From positions 1 to 64,000 of the forward strand of contig JOHN01000041.1 in assembly GCA_000719695.1 (NCBI GenBank): a DNA stretch of 64,000 nt, in the 5' to 3' direction. This stretch comes from Streptomyces sp. NRRL F-6131. Its GTDB lineage: Bacteria > Actinomycetota > Actinomycetes > Streptomycetales > Streptomycetaceae. Positions 1 through 8,735 of the stretch are shown in pieces. Position 1 is the first letter of the stretch. The number at the start of each line of letters is the position of its first letter. The notes beneath the pieces were generated by a model. That model had not been told where the DNA came from. It searched no databases and saw only the letters and a list, made by a program, of their open reading frames with translations. The position numbers and the translations under genes were made by a program.

Positions 1-547
1 GCAGACCCCCGAGGACGCCCCGTCCGGCGGCCACCTGGAGCGCTGGCGCGAGCTGCGCGACACCATCCACCGGGACGTCTGCGAGAAGGGCTACGACCCC
101 GGCCGCAACACCTTCACCCAGTACTACGGCGGCAAGGAACTGGACGCCTCACTGCTGCTGATCCCCCAGGTCGGCTTCCTGCCGCCGGACGACAAGCGCG
201 TCATCGGCACCATCGAGGCGATCCAACGCGAACTGTCCACCGAGGACGGCTTCGTGCTGCGCTACCCCACCCACGACGATTCGAGCGGTGACCACGTCGA
301 GAACGTCGACGGCCTCTCCGGCCACGAGGGCGCCTTCCTGGCCTGCTCGTTCTGGCTGGCCGACGACCTCGCCATGATCGGCCGGGTACAGGAGGCCCGG
401 GAGCTGTTCGACCGGCTGCTGTCGCTGCGCAACGACCTCGGGCTGCTCGCCGAGGAGTGGGACCCCCGGCTCAAGCGCCAGGTCGGCAACTTCCCGCAGG
501 CGTTCAGCCACGTCCCGCTGATCGACACCGCCCTGCGACTGGGCTGA
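1..547 (+). CDS. GH15 glucoamylase/trehalase-type glycoside hydrolase, C-terminal part
   Basis: The reading frame is open from base 2, so the N-terminus lies outside the window; about 181 residues remain. The text around GYDPGRNTFTQYYGG, the segment LDASLLLIPQVGFLPPDD and the C-terminal EGAFLACSFWLADDLA ... GNFPQAFSHVPLIDTALRLG are characteristic of the (alpha/alpha)6 barrel of bacterial GH15 proteins, which hydrolyse alpha-glucosides or trehalose in the cytoplasm. The GNFPQAFSH block ends the catalytic barrel, so the C-terminus is complete. The precise substrate cannot be told from this part. A short GH13-like scrap follows on the same strand. Confidence 0.85.
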   Translation, partial: QTPEDAPSGGHLERWRELRDTIHRDVCEKGYDPGRNTFTQYYGGKELDASLLLIPQVGFLPPDDKRVIGTIEAIQRELSTEDGFVLRYPTHDDSSGDHVENVDGLSGHEGAFLACSFWLADDLAMIGRVQEARELFDRLLSLRNDLGLLAEEWDPRLKRQVGNFPQAFSHVPLIDTALRLG

Positions 548-616
548 GCAGTCGTCGGGACGCCCCCGGCAATGCGGTTGAACCGGTGAAGGATGCCGGA
601 TGCGCCTCATGGGAGG

Positions 617-700
617 GGCATCATCGAGCACCTGGACCACCTGTCCTGGCCGGGCGTCAACCTGATCTGGATCCCCCCGATCCGTCCCTCGCGGTGGGGA
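617..700 (+). pseudogene. Possible GH13 alpha-amylase-family fragment
   Basis: One frame reads IEHLDHLSWPGVNLIWIPPI followed by RPS. This resembles the conserved early barrel segment of trehalose synthase/alpha-glucosidase GH13 enzymes (LDYL-WLGVD-LWLPP-PS). Nothing before or after continues the homology, and the segment runs straight into the 3' end of the kinase gene on the other strand. I read it as a deletion scar, but about 28 residues is short and chance cannot be excluded. Confidence 0.35.
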
Positions 701-2179
701 TCAGGCGGGTCTCGAGGGCCCGGTGCCCGGCCGGTCGCCGGGGCGGCGGCAGGACTCGGGATCCTGGGCGGGACCGGCCTCGCAGAGGTAGCTGCGGTCG
801 GCCTGGTCGTCGCTGAGGTAGCGGCCGGAGCACTTCGCATGACCGTGCGCGGTGCAGTAGGCGAGTGCCTCGTAGCCGTCGGCGAAGTTGCCGGGAGCCC
901 GCACGATCCACTGCCCGGACGGGAGCGACGCCCAATTGTCGCCGTCGAGGAGGGCGGCACCGGGCACCTGCCGCTGGATCGCGGAGAAATCCTCGTCCCG
1001 CTCGTCGGAATCGGTCGAGTGCGGGATCTCGGCCAGCTGGGCGATCCAGTTGCCCGGTCGGGTGTCGACGGGGGACGGCGCGGCACCCTCCCGGTGGTGT
1101 CCCGGGCCGGCCAGGGAGTACGCCGTGATCGCGGTGAGGGCGGCGGCCGAGAGGACGGCGGGCATCAGCAGCGGGCGGCGCCGGCCGCGGCGCGCGGGTG
1201 CGGTGCCGGTGGGCAGGGGAGCGGCGGCACTCTCGGCCGGGTGGGTCGCGTGCTTCGGTACGGCGACGAGGGTCGGAGACTCCACTCGCGTCGTCGCCGT
1301 CGTACGGGGGAGCAGAACCGTGTCCGGCTCGGTCCCGGCCGTCGTCCGGTCGCTGCGGGCCACCTCGGCGAGCAGCACGGCGAGCCGGGGAGCGGACGGC
1401 CGCTCCCCGGGGTGGCGCCGCAGTAGGGCTTCGATCACCGGCGTGAGCGGGCCGGCCCGCCGCGGCGAGGGGATGGGCTGTTCGCAGACCGCCAGCAGGG
1501 TCTGCCACACCGAGTCGCGCCGTACGGGATTGTCGCCGTCGACGCAGACGTGCAGCAGTACGCCGAGCGACCACAGGTCGGACGCGGGGCCGACCAGGCC
1601 GCCGCGGAGGCGTTCCGGTGCCATGTACTCGGGTGAACCGACGAGGTCGCCCGGGGCGGTGAGGGTTTGCGAGCCCTGAAGGGTGGCGATGCCGAAGTCG
1701 GTCAGTACCGCGGTGCCGTCCGGGCGGATCAGGATGTTCCCGGGCTTCACATCGCGGTGCAGGATACCGGCCGCGTGGGCGGCCTCCAGGGCGCCGAGCA
1801 CGTCCAGGCCGACGCGCGCGGCCCGGGCGGGCGTGAGTGGCCCGTCCTGGAGGAGGCCGTGCAGGGAGCGGCCCTCGACCAGTTCCATCACCAACCAGGG
1901 GCAGGGCCGCTGGTCCAGGATCTCATGGACGGTGACCACCTTCGTGTGCCGGATCCTGGCGAGGGCGCGTGCCTCCCGCAGGACGCGTTCCCTGGTGTGG
2001 AACGACAGGCCGGGGTCGGTGAGGGCGGGGGAGCGCATTTCCTTGAGCGCGACCTCGCGTTCGAGGAGCAGGTCGCGGGCCCGCCAGACCGTTCCCATGC
2101 CGCCGGCGCCGAGGTGCGCCAGGAGCTCGAATCGTTCGGCCACGAGATCGCCGACGTGGTGTTCCCGGGTATGCGTCAT
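701..2179 (-). CDS. Membrane-anchored Ser/Thr protein kinase (PknB/Hanks type)
   Basis: 492 residues from ATG at 2179. The N-terminal kinase domain (about residues 10-270) has the glycine loop GAGGMGTVW, the lysine strand VALKEM, the catalytic loop HRDVKPGN, DFG (LTDFGIA) and the SPEYMAPERL activation segment, so it should be active. A Pro/Thr/Ala-rich linker leads to one membrane helix (after RRGRRRPLLM, about residue 360) and an external domain with at least three cysteines. The frame stays open upstream of 2179, but the kinase domain begins directly at MTHTREHHVG. The gene lies 155 bp downstream of the histidine kinase gene, and direct-repeat element A sits 110 bp ahead of its start, suggesting control by the neighbouring response regulator. 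Confidence 0.9.
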   Translation of the reverse strand: MTHTREHHVGDLVAERFELLAHLGAGGMGTVWRARDLLLEREVALKEMRSPALTDPGLSFHTRERVLREARALARIRHTKVVTVHEILDQRPCPWLVMELVEGRSLHGLLQDGPLTPARAARVGLDVLGALEAAHAAGILHRDVKPGNILIRPDGTAVLTDFGIATLQGSQTLTAPGDLVGSPEYMAPERLRGGLVGPASDLWSLGVLLHVCVDGDNPVRRDSVWQTLLAVCEQPIPSPRRAGPLTPVIEALLRRHPGERPSAPRLAVLLAEVARSDRTTAGTEPDTVLLPRTTATTRVESPTLVAVPKHATHPAESAAAPLPTGTAPARRGRRRPLLMPAVLSAAALTAITAYSLAGPGHHREGAAPSPVDTRPGNWIAQLAEIPHSTDSDERDEDFSAIQRQVPGAALLDGDNWASLPSGQWIVRAPGNFADGYEALAYCTAHGHAKCSGRYLSDDQADRSYLCEAGPAQDPESCRRPGDRPGTGPSRPA

Positions 2180-2288
2180 GAGCCTGTTCCTCGCCGTGCG
2201 CGCTCGGTGTCCTCCCGGAGTTCCGGCGGTGCACGGTCCTTGGTCGCTGAGTGCGGTCAGGGGGACTGGAGCAGTCTGGCCGTAGGCA

Positions 2289-2305
2289 CCTGAGGATTCG
2301 GTGAG
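2289..2305 (-). promoter_or_regulatory. Direct-repeat element A (CTCA-N7-CTCA)
   Basis: On the minus strand this reads CTCACCGAATCCTCAGG: two CTCA half-sites with an 11-bp period, about one helical turn. That is the usual spacing of OmpR/PhoB-type response-regulator sites. It lies between the histidine kinase stop and the Ser/Thr kinase start. Five similar copies occur elsewhere in the window. Confidence 0.5.
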
Positions 2306-2333
2306 CCTGCCCGCCGGGTCGGGCGCAGGCGGG

Positions 2334-3644
2334 TCAGGGACGCTTCTGGACGGGCAGGCGCAGGAGGAAGCGGGCCCCGCCCCGGGCGCTGGTGGTGACG
2401 GTGAGCGTGCCGCCGTGGGCGTGCGCCACCCAGGCGGCGATGGACAGGCCGAGGCCGCTGGACCCCCTGCCGCTGTGGAACCGTTCGAACAGGGACGCCG
2501 CCCGCTCGGGCGTGACGCCGGGACCGGCGTCGTCGACCGCGACGCCGCCGTCCGCGCCGACGGTGATCTCGACATCGGCCGGCCGGCCCGGGGCGCGGCC
2601 GTGGGCGAGCGCGTTGCCCAGCAGGTTGGCGACGGCGCGGCGCAGCAGCCCGGCGTCGGCGAGGACGACCACCGGTTCGGCCCGGACGACCACCCGGTGG
2701 CCATCGGTCGGTGTGTCGGCGACCACGCCGTCGACGAGCTGGTCCAGTCGCAGGGGCTCCCGCTCCAGTCGTACGGCGCCCGCCATCAGGCGGGCCCGGG
2801 TGAGCAGATCGTCGACGAGTTCGCTCATCCGGGTGGACTGGCGCAGGGTGCGGCGCATGACCTCGGCGCTGTCCGCCTCGCCGCGCAATCCGGTCTCGGA
2901 GAGCGACCGTACCGAGGCGATCGGGGTACGCAGGTCGTGCGCGGCGTCCGCGAGAAACGCCTCCTGCTGATCGAGAGCGCTGAGGGCCGGCCGGACGGCC
3001 CGCCCGGAGAGCCAGCGGCCGGCCACGGCCGAGGCGGCCACCAGGACCGTGCAGGCGATGGTGAGCAGCAGCGTCAGCCGGTCGTGGTCTGCCAGGTTCC
3101 CGGAGATGTCGACGGCCATGACCACCACGGCCGACTTGCCGTCCGGGCCCGAGGGGAACGGCTGGGCGGAAGCGCGCAGGTGGGTGCCGTCCGGAGCGGT
3201 GACGGTGCCGGTGACGAGGTCCCCCTCCTGCGCGGCCTCGGTGGCGAGCGCCTGCGCGGCCTCGGTGGGGAGGGCCAGGCAGGGACGCTGTGGAGCGGCG
3301 AAGGGGGCCAGCTGCCCGACATCGCCGGTGAACAGGATCACCGGGGGGCAGTCGTAGGCGCCCTCCGTGGGGTCGGGATGGTCGAGGTCGCCGTCCTCGT
3401 CGTACCCCAGCTCGTTGACGAAGTCGTTGGTGAGGAGCTTGAGATCGGTGTCGATCTGGGCCCGCCAGGTGGTGTCGTCCGCGTGTACCGCGAGCAGCGC
3501 CATGCCGATCAGGGCGACGGTACTGATGAGGGCGAAGAGCGCGGCGGTACGCCGTCGCAGGCGCCGGATCCGCCCCGCCGGGGTCGGCGGGACCCGGCGG
3601 CCCCGATGCCGCGGGCGCTGGGCCCCGCCGGCCGGGGAGCTCAC
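2334..3644 (-). CDS. Two-component sensor histidine kinase
   Basis: 436 residues from a GTG at 3644, which overlaps the regulator's TGA by the 4-bp GTGA. Topology: basic N-terminus, membrane helix 1 (about 33-53), external sensor of about 130 residues with two cysteines (99 and 122, possibly a disulfide), and membrane helix 2 (about 189-209). A short HAMP-like linker leads to the H-box AAHDLRTP with the phospho-accepting His at about 236. The N-box (LLRRAVANLLGNALAHG) and the G-boxes DDAGPGV and GSSGLGLSI are intact. It should phosphorylate the regulator encoded immediately upstream. The signal is unknown. Confidence 0.93.
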   Translation of the reverse strand: MSSPAGGAQRPRHRGRRVPPTPAGRIRRLRRRTAALFALISTVALIGMALLAVHADDTTWRAQIDTDLKLLTNDFVNELGYDEDGDLDHPDPTEGAYDCPPVILFTGDVGQLAPFAAPQRPCLALPTEAAQALATEAAQEGDLVTGTVTAPDGTHLRASAQPFPSGPDGKSAVVVMAVDISGNLADHDRLTLLLTIACTVLVAASAVAGRWLSGRAVRPALSALDQQEAFLADAAHDLRTPIASVRSLSETGLRGEADSAEVMRRTLRQSTRMSELVDDLLTRARLMAGAVRLEREPLRLDQLVDGVVADTPTDGHRVVVRAEPVVVLADAGLLRRAVANLLGNALAHGRAPGRPADVEITVGADGGVAVDDAGPGVTPERAASLFERFHSGRGSSGLGLSIAAWVAHAHGGTLTVTTSARGGARFLLRLPVQKRP

Positions 3645-4324
3645 GTCGGTGACTCCAGCCGGTAACCGATGCCCCGGACGGTGTGGATCAGGGGCGGGTC
3701 TCCCAGCTTGCGACGCAGCTGGGAGACCAGGACCTCGACCACGTTCGACTGGGGCTCGGTGAGTTCGTCCCAGCAGCGTTCGACGAGGTCCCTCCGGTGC
3801 ACCGCTTCGCCGGGCCGGGCGGCGAGCGTCTCCAGGACGGCGAACTCCTTGATGGTGAGGGTCAGCAGGACGCCGGCGCGGTGCACCGTTCGACGGGCGG
3901 TGTCGATCTCCAGGTCGCCGCAGCGGATCACCGGCGGGCGGGTGGTGGCGGTGCGCCGGCACAGATTGCGGACCCGGGCGACCAGTTCCGCGACGGCGAA
4001 CGGCTTGACGAGGTAGTCGTCACCGCCGATGGCGAGGCCCTCGACCCGGTCGGCGACAGTGTCACGGGCGGTGAGGAAGAGTACCGGCACGGTCTGGCCG
4101 TCGCTCCTCATCCCGTGCACGTAGTCCGCGGAGTCGCCGGCCGGCAGCATCCGGTCGAACACGACACAGTCGTACGCGGTGACGAACAGCGCTTCGTCGG
4201 CCGCAGGGAGGTCGGCGGCCTCGTCGACGGCCAGGCCGTCGCCGCGCAGGGCGGAGGCCACCGCGAACCGCAGGTCGTCATCGTCCTCGACCACAAGTAC
4301 GCGCATGCTTGTCAGGATAGTCAT
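3641..4324 (-). CDS. OmpR/PhoB-family response regulator
   Basis: 227 residues. The receiver domain carries the acidic pocket VVEDDDD, the phosphorylation site Asp57 (VVFDRMLP), the T of FLTARD and the K of DYLVKPF. The C-terminal winged helix ends SNVVEVLVSQLRRKLG ... IHTVRGIGYRL, typical of OmpR/PhoB DNA-binding domains. The start at 4324 has GGAGGA about ten bases upstream; an internal ATG at 4306 (MRVLVVEDD) is the alternative. It is translationally coupled to the histidine kinase. Direct-repeat element B lies 279 bp upstream, which would fit autoregulation. Confidence 0.93.
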   Translation of the reverse strand: MTILTSMRVLVVEDDDDLRFAVASALRGDGLAVDEAADLPAADEALFVTAYDCVVFDRMLPAGDSADYVHGMRSDGQTVPVLFLTARDTVADRVEGLAIGGDDYLVKPFAVAELVARVRNLCRRTATTRPPVIRCGDLEIDTARRTVHRAGVLLTLTIKEFAVLETLAARPGEAVHRRDLVERCWDELTEPQSNVVEVLVSQLRRKLGDPPLIHTVRGIGYRLESPT

Positions 4325-4482
4325 GCCGGGCGGTTCCTCCGCACGCCGGTATGGCAACGGTGAACGGGCGTGGTCCGTGTCTGCTGTCACTGTTGGACGG
4401 TCTCCGGGGTGCGGCGTCGACGGGCCCGGCGGGCGGTTGTGCGTCCACCGGTGAACGGGCGGAGTGGCTTCGCCGAGGTGCA

Positions 4483-4538
4483 CAGCCGTCCGCAGGTCCG
4501 CCGCCGCCCGCCGGCGACAGACCTGCGGACCGACGGCT
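4483..4538. terminator. Inverted repeat between regulator operon and small membrane gene
   Basis: The arm CAGCCGTCCGCAGGT (4483-4497) pairs with ACCTGCGGACCGACGGCTG (4520-4538), with a 4-nt bulge. It could terminate transcripts from the 4621-4917 gene or act as a leader structure ahead of the response regulator. No T-run follows. The rest of 4325-4600 shows no gene. Confidence 0.45.
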
Positions 4539-4602
4539 GCCTCCCCGTCCGTGGGGGACCGGGAAGGCGTAGCCGCCTGGGGCAGGATCCTCGCAGCGCA
4601 AG

Positions 4603-4619
4603 CCTGAGGATTCGATGAG
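4603..4619 (-). promoter_or_regulatory. Direct-repeat element B
   Basis: Minus strand CTCATCGAATCCTCAGG, two bases past the stop of the small membrane gene and 279 bp ahead of the response-regulator start. This is one of the best matches to the consensus CTCAYCGAAWCCTCAGG. Confidence 0.5.
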
Positions 4620-4620
4620 C

Positions 4621-4917
4621 TCAGCCGGGTGCGCCGATCGGGGCCCCGCCGGTCGGGCCCACGGTGGTCGGGCGGTGGACCGGAGTCCCCCGGCAGTGAC
4701 GCAGTGCGATCCGGTGGTGCGCGAGCAGCCCGGCCTGCTGGCAGATCACCTTGACCGGCCTCGGTTCGGTACGCGCCAGCGCCTTGATCGCGGCCTCCGC
4801 CGACAGGATCGCCACCGCCGAGGTCACCACCGCGACCACCAGCAGGGCCGCCCCGCGGAGCAGCCGTCCGGTCGGCGTCGGTGAGGCCTTCGCATCGTTC
4901 CGCAGGGGTGTCCACAT
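4621..4917 (-). CDS. Small single-pass membrane protein
   Basis: 98 residues. A charged N-terminus (MWTPLRNDAKASPTPTGR) precedes one strongly hydrophobic helix (about residues 19-42) and a basic C-terminal tail with two cysteines. I do not recognise a family. A GGGAGA ribosome site lies about nine bases before the ATG, and direct-repeat element C lies 56 bp upstream. The shared element suggests co-regulation with the kinase genes, so a signalling or envelope role is possible but unproven. Confidence 0.5.
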   Translation of the reverse strand: MWTPLRNDAKASPTPTGRLLRGAALLVVAVVTSAVAILSAEAAIKALARTEPRPVKVICQQAGLLAHHRIALRHCRGTPVHRPTTVGPTGGAPIGAPG

Positions 4918-4972
4918 GGTGCTGTTCTCCCGTTCCCGCCACTGTTCCGTGGAAGGAGCTTCACCCAGAGCG

Positions 4973-4989
4973 GCTGAGGATTCGGTGAT
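4973..4989 (-). promoter_or_regulatory. Direct-repeat element C
   Basis: Minus strand ATCACCGAATCCTCAGC; the outer half-site is ATCA rather than CTCA. It is 56 bp upstream of the small membrane gene start. It also abuts the exact point where the truncated sugar-isomerase homology begins on the plus strand, so the element may have arrived with, or bounded, a rearrangement. Confidence 0.45.
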
Positions 4990-5614
4990 GCGGCACCACG
5001 ACCGAGGTGCTCGCCGCCCTCGGCCGCGCCGACGGCACCGCCGGCGTCGCGGTCACCGGAGACCTCGCCGCACCGATCCGTACGGCCGCGAAGGTCGTGG
5101 TGGACCTGGAGTTCGCGGACGAGAAGTCGGTGGTCCAGACCCGGTTCGCCACCACCGGGCTCGCCCTGTTGCGCGCCCAGCTCGGCCTGGCCCCGCCGAC
5201 CTGCCCGCCCAGGCCGCGCGGGCGTTGGCCGAGCCGCTGCCCGAGGGCGCCGTCGAGGCCACCCGGTTCACCTTCCTCGGCGCCGGCTGGACGGTCGGCC
5301 TCGCCAACGAGGCCGCGCTCAAGCTCCGTGAGGCCTCGTGCAGTTGGAGCGAGTCGTACCCCGCGATGGAGTACCGGCACGGCCCGATCAGCGTCACCGG
5401 CCCGGACAGCCTGGTCTGGTTCTTCGGCGAGCCCCCGGCCGGGCTGCTGGAGCAGGTGCGCGCCACCGGCGCCCGGCTGTCGGTCAGCGACCTGGACCCG
5501 ATGGCCGACCTGATCCGCGCCCAGCGCTTGGCCGTGGAGCTGGCGGGCCGGCGCGGTATGGACCCCGATCGGCCGCGCAACCTCACGCGTTCGATCGTGC
5601 TGCCGCAGCTGTGA
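4989..5614 (+). pseudogene. SIS-domain sugar isomerase (AgaS-like), truncated and frameshifted
   Basis: The homology opens at GTTTEVLAALGR, the phosphosugar-binding Ser/Thr loop of SIS domains, so the first part of the protein is missing. The frame runs to about 5195 (LLRAQLGLAPP). It must then shift by one base to continue as DLPAQAARALAEPLPEG, the second SIS domain (FLGAGWTVGLANEAALKLRE, AMEYRHGP), and end DPDRPRNLTRSIVLPQL. Such proteins isomerise or deaminate amino-sugar phosphates. The truncation plus shift make it inactive as sequenced. Confidence 0.8.
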
Positions 5615-5730
5615 GAACACCGGGCGGGCCGCTCCGACGGTGATCGTGCGCGACCTCGGCGGCATCACCGCGAAGGCGGCCCAGGAGCGCCGCCGCCCAG
5701 GACCTGCCGAGCGGAAGGGTCCTGCGACGA

Positions 5731-5850
5731 TCCTCACCGTCACGCTCAACGCGGCGCTCGACATCACCTGCCGCGTGGACCGGCTGCGCCCGCAGGCGAG
5801 CGGCCGGGTCCGCTCGGCGGCGCGACACGCCGGGGGCGAGGGCGTCTCGT
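5731..5850 (+). pseudogene. 1-phosphofructokinase/tagatose-kinase-type N-terminal fragment
   Basis: The frame reads ILTVTLNAALDITCRVDRLR ... SARHAGGEGV, the first beta strand and glycine loop of PfkB-family hexose-phosphate kinases, normally continuing GGKGVNVAR. The homology stops at once after AGGEGV. With the preceding SIS-domain remnant it marks a decayed amino-sugar or tagatose catabolic locus. The remaining 5851-6018 shows nothing I recognise. Confidence 0.65.
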
Positions 5851-6020
5851 ACTCGAAAGCGGACTCCAGCACCCGCGTGGTCACCTGCTGCCGGTGCTGG
5901 AGCATCAGCCCACGATGGGCACCTCGGGCGGTGGTGGAGGTCGGCCGGTCGGCGATGTGGCCAGGCCGGAAGTAGAGGTGCAGCACACGCCGACAAGTCG
6001 TCGTCCACGATCCGCGGCTT

Positions 6021-6050
6021 GGCCCCCGGGGTGGCGAGGGCCCTGGGGCC
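6021..6050. terminator. Weak inverted repeat downstream of the GH109-type gene
   Basis: GGCCCC (6021-6026) pairs with GGGGCC (6045-6050), immediately after the minus-strand stop at 6053. The stem is short and GC-rich, without a T-run. Confidence 0.3.
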
Positions 6051-6052
6051 GA

Positions 6053-8014
6053 CTACGGAGCCAGGCCCATGCCGAAGAAGTGCAGGTTGCTGTTGACGGG
6101 AAGAGTCACGGTCGCGACCGTCCTGGCGGGGTCGAGCGTGACGGAGTGGGCGAAAACCGTGTACTTGTACGCGGTGTCGCCGTATCCGCTCTGCCGGTTG
6201 CGGCCGGCGACGGTCGCGATGGCGGTCGCACCGTTCGAGGCGGGTTGCGTCCAGTTGGGGAAGGTGATCGTCCCCTGTGCCGTGGTGCCGTCGGTGTACT
6301 TGACCGTGACCGCGCCACTGGGCGAGCTGCCTATGCCGGAGCCGAGCAGCACCAGCTTGCTTCCGCGGCCGCTCAACTGGATCACCTGACCGCGGCCCTG
6401 GGCATTGTTGACGGTGCCGACGGCGTTGGGCCACTGGATGCTTGCGCCGAGCGCGCTGACCGCTGCACCGGGGGCGAGACCGGCGGCCGTGAGCTTGTCG
6501 GCGGAGAAGCTGTTGCCGTCGCCGTCGAAGTTGCCCGGTGCCGTGTTGGACTCGTAGGTGGTACCGACGTTGTCGAACACGGCGGCCAGGTTCGGCGACG
6601 GCTGATTCCCGCTGCCCCCGGTCGGCATGTCGGACTCCGCCGAGTCCAGTCCGGGACGCGCCCGGTCCCAGTCGCCACGGGTGAAGTCGGGGACCTCCAC
6701 CGCTGCTCCACCCAGCGCCAGGGAGTCGGCGCTGAGCGGGATCGGCGCGCACCACGCGGCCGAGTCGTAGACGTCGATGTCCGGGACGAGGCCGGCGCGC
6801 ATGCACTGGATGGTGCGCCAGACCATGATGAAGTCCATGCCGCCGTGGCCGCCGCCGGAACCGGCGAGCTTGGCCGTCAGCCAGTGCTTGTACTGATCCG
6901 CGTAGGGGCCGAAGTCGTGCCAACTGTCGTCGCCGAATGCGGGTTCGAAGTAGATCCGTGACCCCGAGGGGGTGCTCGCGTAGCCCTCGAGGATGCCGCG
7001 AGTACCCGCGATGCTGTTGATCCGGCTGTACGGGCGAGGTGTGCTGACATCGTGTTCGGTGCGGATGTCATACCCGTTGGCGGTCTTGATGTGGCAGGTG
7101 ACCTGGTCGCCGTTGATGTAGGTCTCCTGCCACGACCGATGGCCGGCGGGGATGAACCGCTGCCGGTAGTCGGCCAGCCCGCGGGCCACGGTGGAGGTTG
7201 CGCTGACGGTGGCGAAACGGTCACCGCGGTTGATGTCCATTGCCGCCGCCACGGGGGCGAGCCCGTGCATGTGGTAGAAGCTGGCTGTGCTGCGGGTGTG
7301 CCACAGCCGGCGCCAGTCGTCGGTGTAGTAGCCGTCCTGGAACAGCAGCTTGCGCAGGTCGTGCTGGTAGCCGCCGTGCCCGTTGGTGACCTCACCGAAG
7401 ACCTTGGCGTGGGACATCTTCAGCATGGCCAGCTCGGGCCCGCCGTAGCAGCAGTTCTCCGCCAGAAGCAGATGTCTGCGGGTCTGTTCCGAGGTGTCGA
7501 CCAGGCTCCACAGCTCGCTCAGCGTGGTGGCGATCGGCAGTTCCACGATCACGTGCTTGCCCGCGAGCATGGCGTCGCGGCCTTGCGCGTAGTGGAATTC
7601 CCACGGCGTGGCGATGTAGACCAGATCGACATCCGTGCGAGCCAGCAGTGCCTGGTACGAGTCGTGCGAACCGCCGTGGACGGAAGGCCGCGGCTTGCCC
7701 GACGACGCCAGCGAGTCAGCCGTCCGCTGTGCCCGGTCGGTGCGGATGTCGCAGACGGCTGTGATCTCACAGCCCGGTACGCGTGCCCATTCGCCGGCCA
7801 TGGACCCGCCGCGGTTGCCCAGGCCGATCAGTCCGATGCGGACGGTGGAGTGGGCGGGGAAGGGCACGTCGATCATCGATGTCTGACCGGTGCGCCGGGG
7901 CGGGGGTACGGCGGTCGGCGTCGCCGCGGTGGCCGGTGCGGTGCCCATTCCCAGGGCGACGGCCCCGGTGGCGAACGCTCCGCCGAGCAGGCCGCGGCGA
8001 GAAATTCCACCCAT
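6053..8014 (-). CDS. Tat-exported Gfo/Idh/MocA protein, GH109-type glycosidase
   Basis: 653 residues. The N-terminus MGGISRRGLLGGAFATGAVA is a Tat signal (SRRGLL). The Rossmann loop IGLIGLGNRGG, the VYIATPWEFHYAQ strand and a C-terminal oxidoreductase fold follow to about residue 440 (GGHGGMDFIMVWR). This layout, with the bound-NAD fold and a Tat signal, matches GH109 alpha-N-acetylgalactosaminidases, although a secreted oxidoreductase is possible. The last about 180 residues form a beta-rich domain (VFDNVGTTYESNTAPGNFDG) resembling carbohydrate-binding or NPCBM-type modules. The start at 8014 has AAGGAG six bases upstream. A good promoter and an operator-like palindrome lie ahead of it. Confidence 0.82.
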   Translation of the reverse strand: MGGISRRGLLGGAFATGAVALGMGTAPATAATPTAVPPPRRTGQTSMIDVPFPAHSTVRIGLIGLGNRGGSMAGEWARVPGCEITAVCDIRTDRAQRTADSLASSGKPRPSVHGGSHDSYQALLARTDVDLVYIATPWEFHYAQGRDAMLAGKHVIVELPIATTLSELWSLVDTSEQTRRHLLLAENCCYGGPELAMLKMSHAKVFGEVTNGHGGYQHDLRKLLFQDGYYTDDWRRLWHTRSTASFYHMHGLAPVAAAMDINRGDRFATVSATSTVARGLADYRQRFIPAGHRSWQETYINGDQVTCHIKTANGYDIRTEHDVSTPRPYSRINSIAGTRGILEGYASTPSGSRIYFEPAFGDDSWHDFGPYADQYKHWLTAKLAGSGGGHGGMDFIMVWRTIQCMRAGLVPDIDVYDSAAWCAPIPLSADSLALGGAAVEVPDFTRGDWDRARPGLDSAESDMPTGGSGNQPSPNLAAVFDNVGTTYESNTAPGNFDGDGNSFSADKLTAAGLAPGAAVSALGASIQWPNAVGTVNNAQGRGQVIQLSGRGSKLVLLGSGIGSSPSGAVTVKYTDGTTAQGTITFPNWTQPASNGATAIATVAGRNRQSGYGDTAYKYTVFAHSVTLDPARTVATVTLPVNSNLHFFGMGLAP

Positions 8015-8087
8015 GAGACTCCTTTGAACACAAGGGAAGCGGTGGGGAGTTGGCGACTGTCCGGGGTATCCCCAAGCCGATGCGCCG

Positions 8088-8116
8088 AATCTAGGTGCGC
8101 GAAGATGCAAGTTCAA
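8088..8116 (-). promoter_or_regulatory. Sigma-70-type promoter of the GH109-type gene
   Basis: On the minus strand, TTGAAC (8116-8111), a 17-bp spacer and TAGATT (8093-8088). The predicted start near 8081 gives a leader of about 66 nt. Confidence 0.6.
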
Positions 8117-8120
8117 GTAG

Positions 8121-8137
8121 CAAATCGAGCTGATTTA
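8121..8137. promoter_or_regulatory. AT-rich operator-like palindrome
   Basis: CAAATCGAGCTGATTTA: CAAATC and GATTTA arms flank a 5-bp centre, just upstream of the -35 box of the GH109-type gene. The local AT richness stands out from the GC-rich background. The cognate regulator is unknown. Confidence 0.4.
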
Positions 8138-8160
8138 GTCATCCAGTTTCAACTACGCGC

Positions 8161-8735
8161 ATAGGGGTGCGGTGCAATGAAGCCCGGCGCGTCCCTCGTC
8201 CGGTCGTCGGTGGCGCGGAGGCGGTGCCGACGGTGCGAGTCAGTGGCTCGCCAACCACTCTGCTGTGCAAGCTTCTTGTACCGGATCGGTCCTCGTCGGC
8301 GGCTGGCGGCCGGGGGTGTCGGCAAGGGCGTGGTCGAGGCTGAGCAGTTCTGCGACTGTGGCGGCGCCTCGGGGCGGTCCGGGTCGCCGGGCGATGGCCG
8401 GTGCCACCTGCCGCGCCCCCGCAGGGCTGGTCCGGTTCGGCGTGGATCGGCTCGGCCGGACGGGTCAAATCGCCTACCCACAGCACGAGTTGGATCAGCC
8501 GCGGCCGACCCGGTCGGTGGGTGCGCGGGGTTGGTTCGCCAGCCTGGCACGCGGCTTCCCCGCAGCGCCCTTGTCGCCGGCGTTGTCCTTGGCGGCCGGT
8601 GGGGCGGGGAGTTGCTCCTCCCGTCCGTCCGGAGGGTGACGATGGGGGAGTGGCGGTCGGTGGTTCCGGGTTGGAAGGCAGGGTCTTCGGCGGCGGCCTT
8701 GGCGTAGCACAGGGCGTACGTGGCGTGGAGGCCGG
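8161..8735. other. Unassigned 575-bp region
   Basis: No frame here gave a recognisable product, a convincing ribosome site or a structural RNA. It lies between the GH109-type promoter and the first transposase scrap and is probably decayed DNA. Confidence 0.4.

Noticed and set aside
2301..3665. Long plus-strand open frame opposite the histidine kinase
   Set aside because: Gly/Arg/Asp-rich antisense shadow of a clear kinase gene; such frames are common in high-GC DNA.
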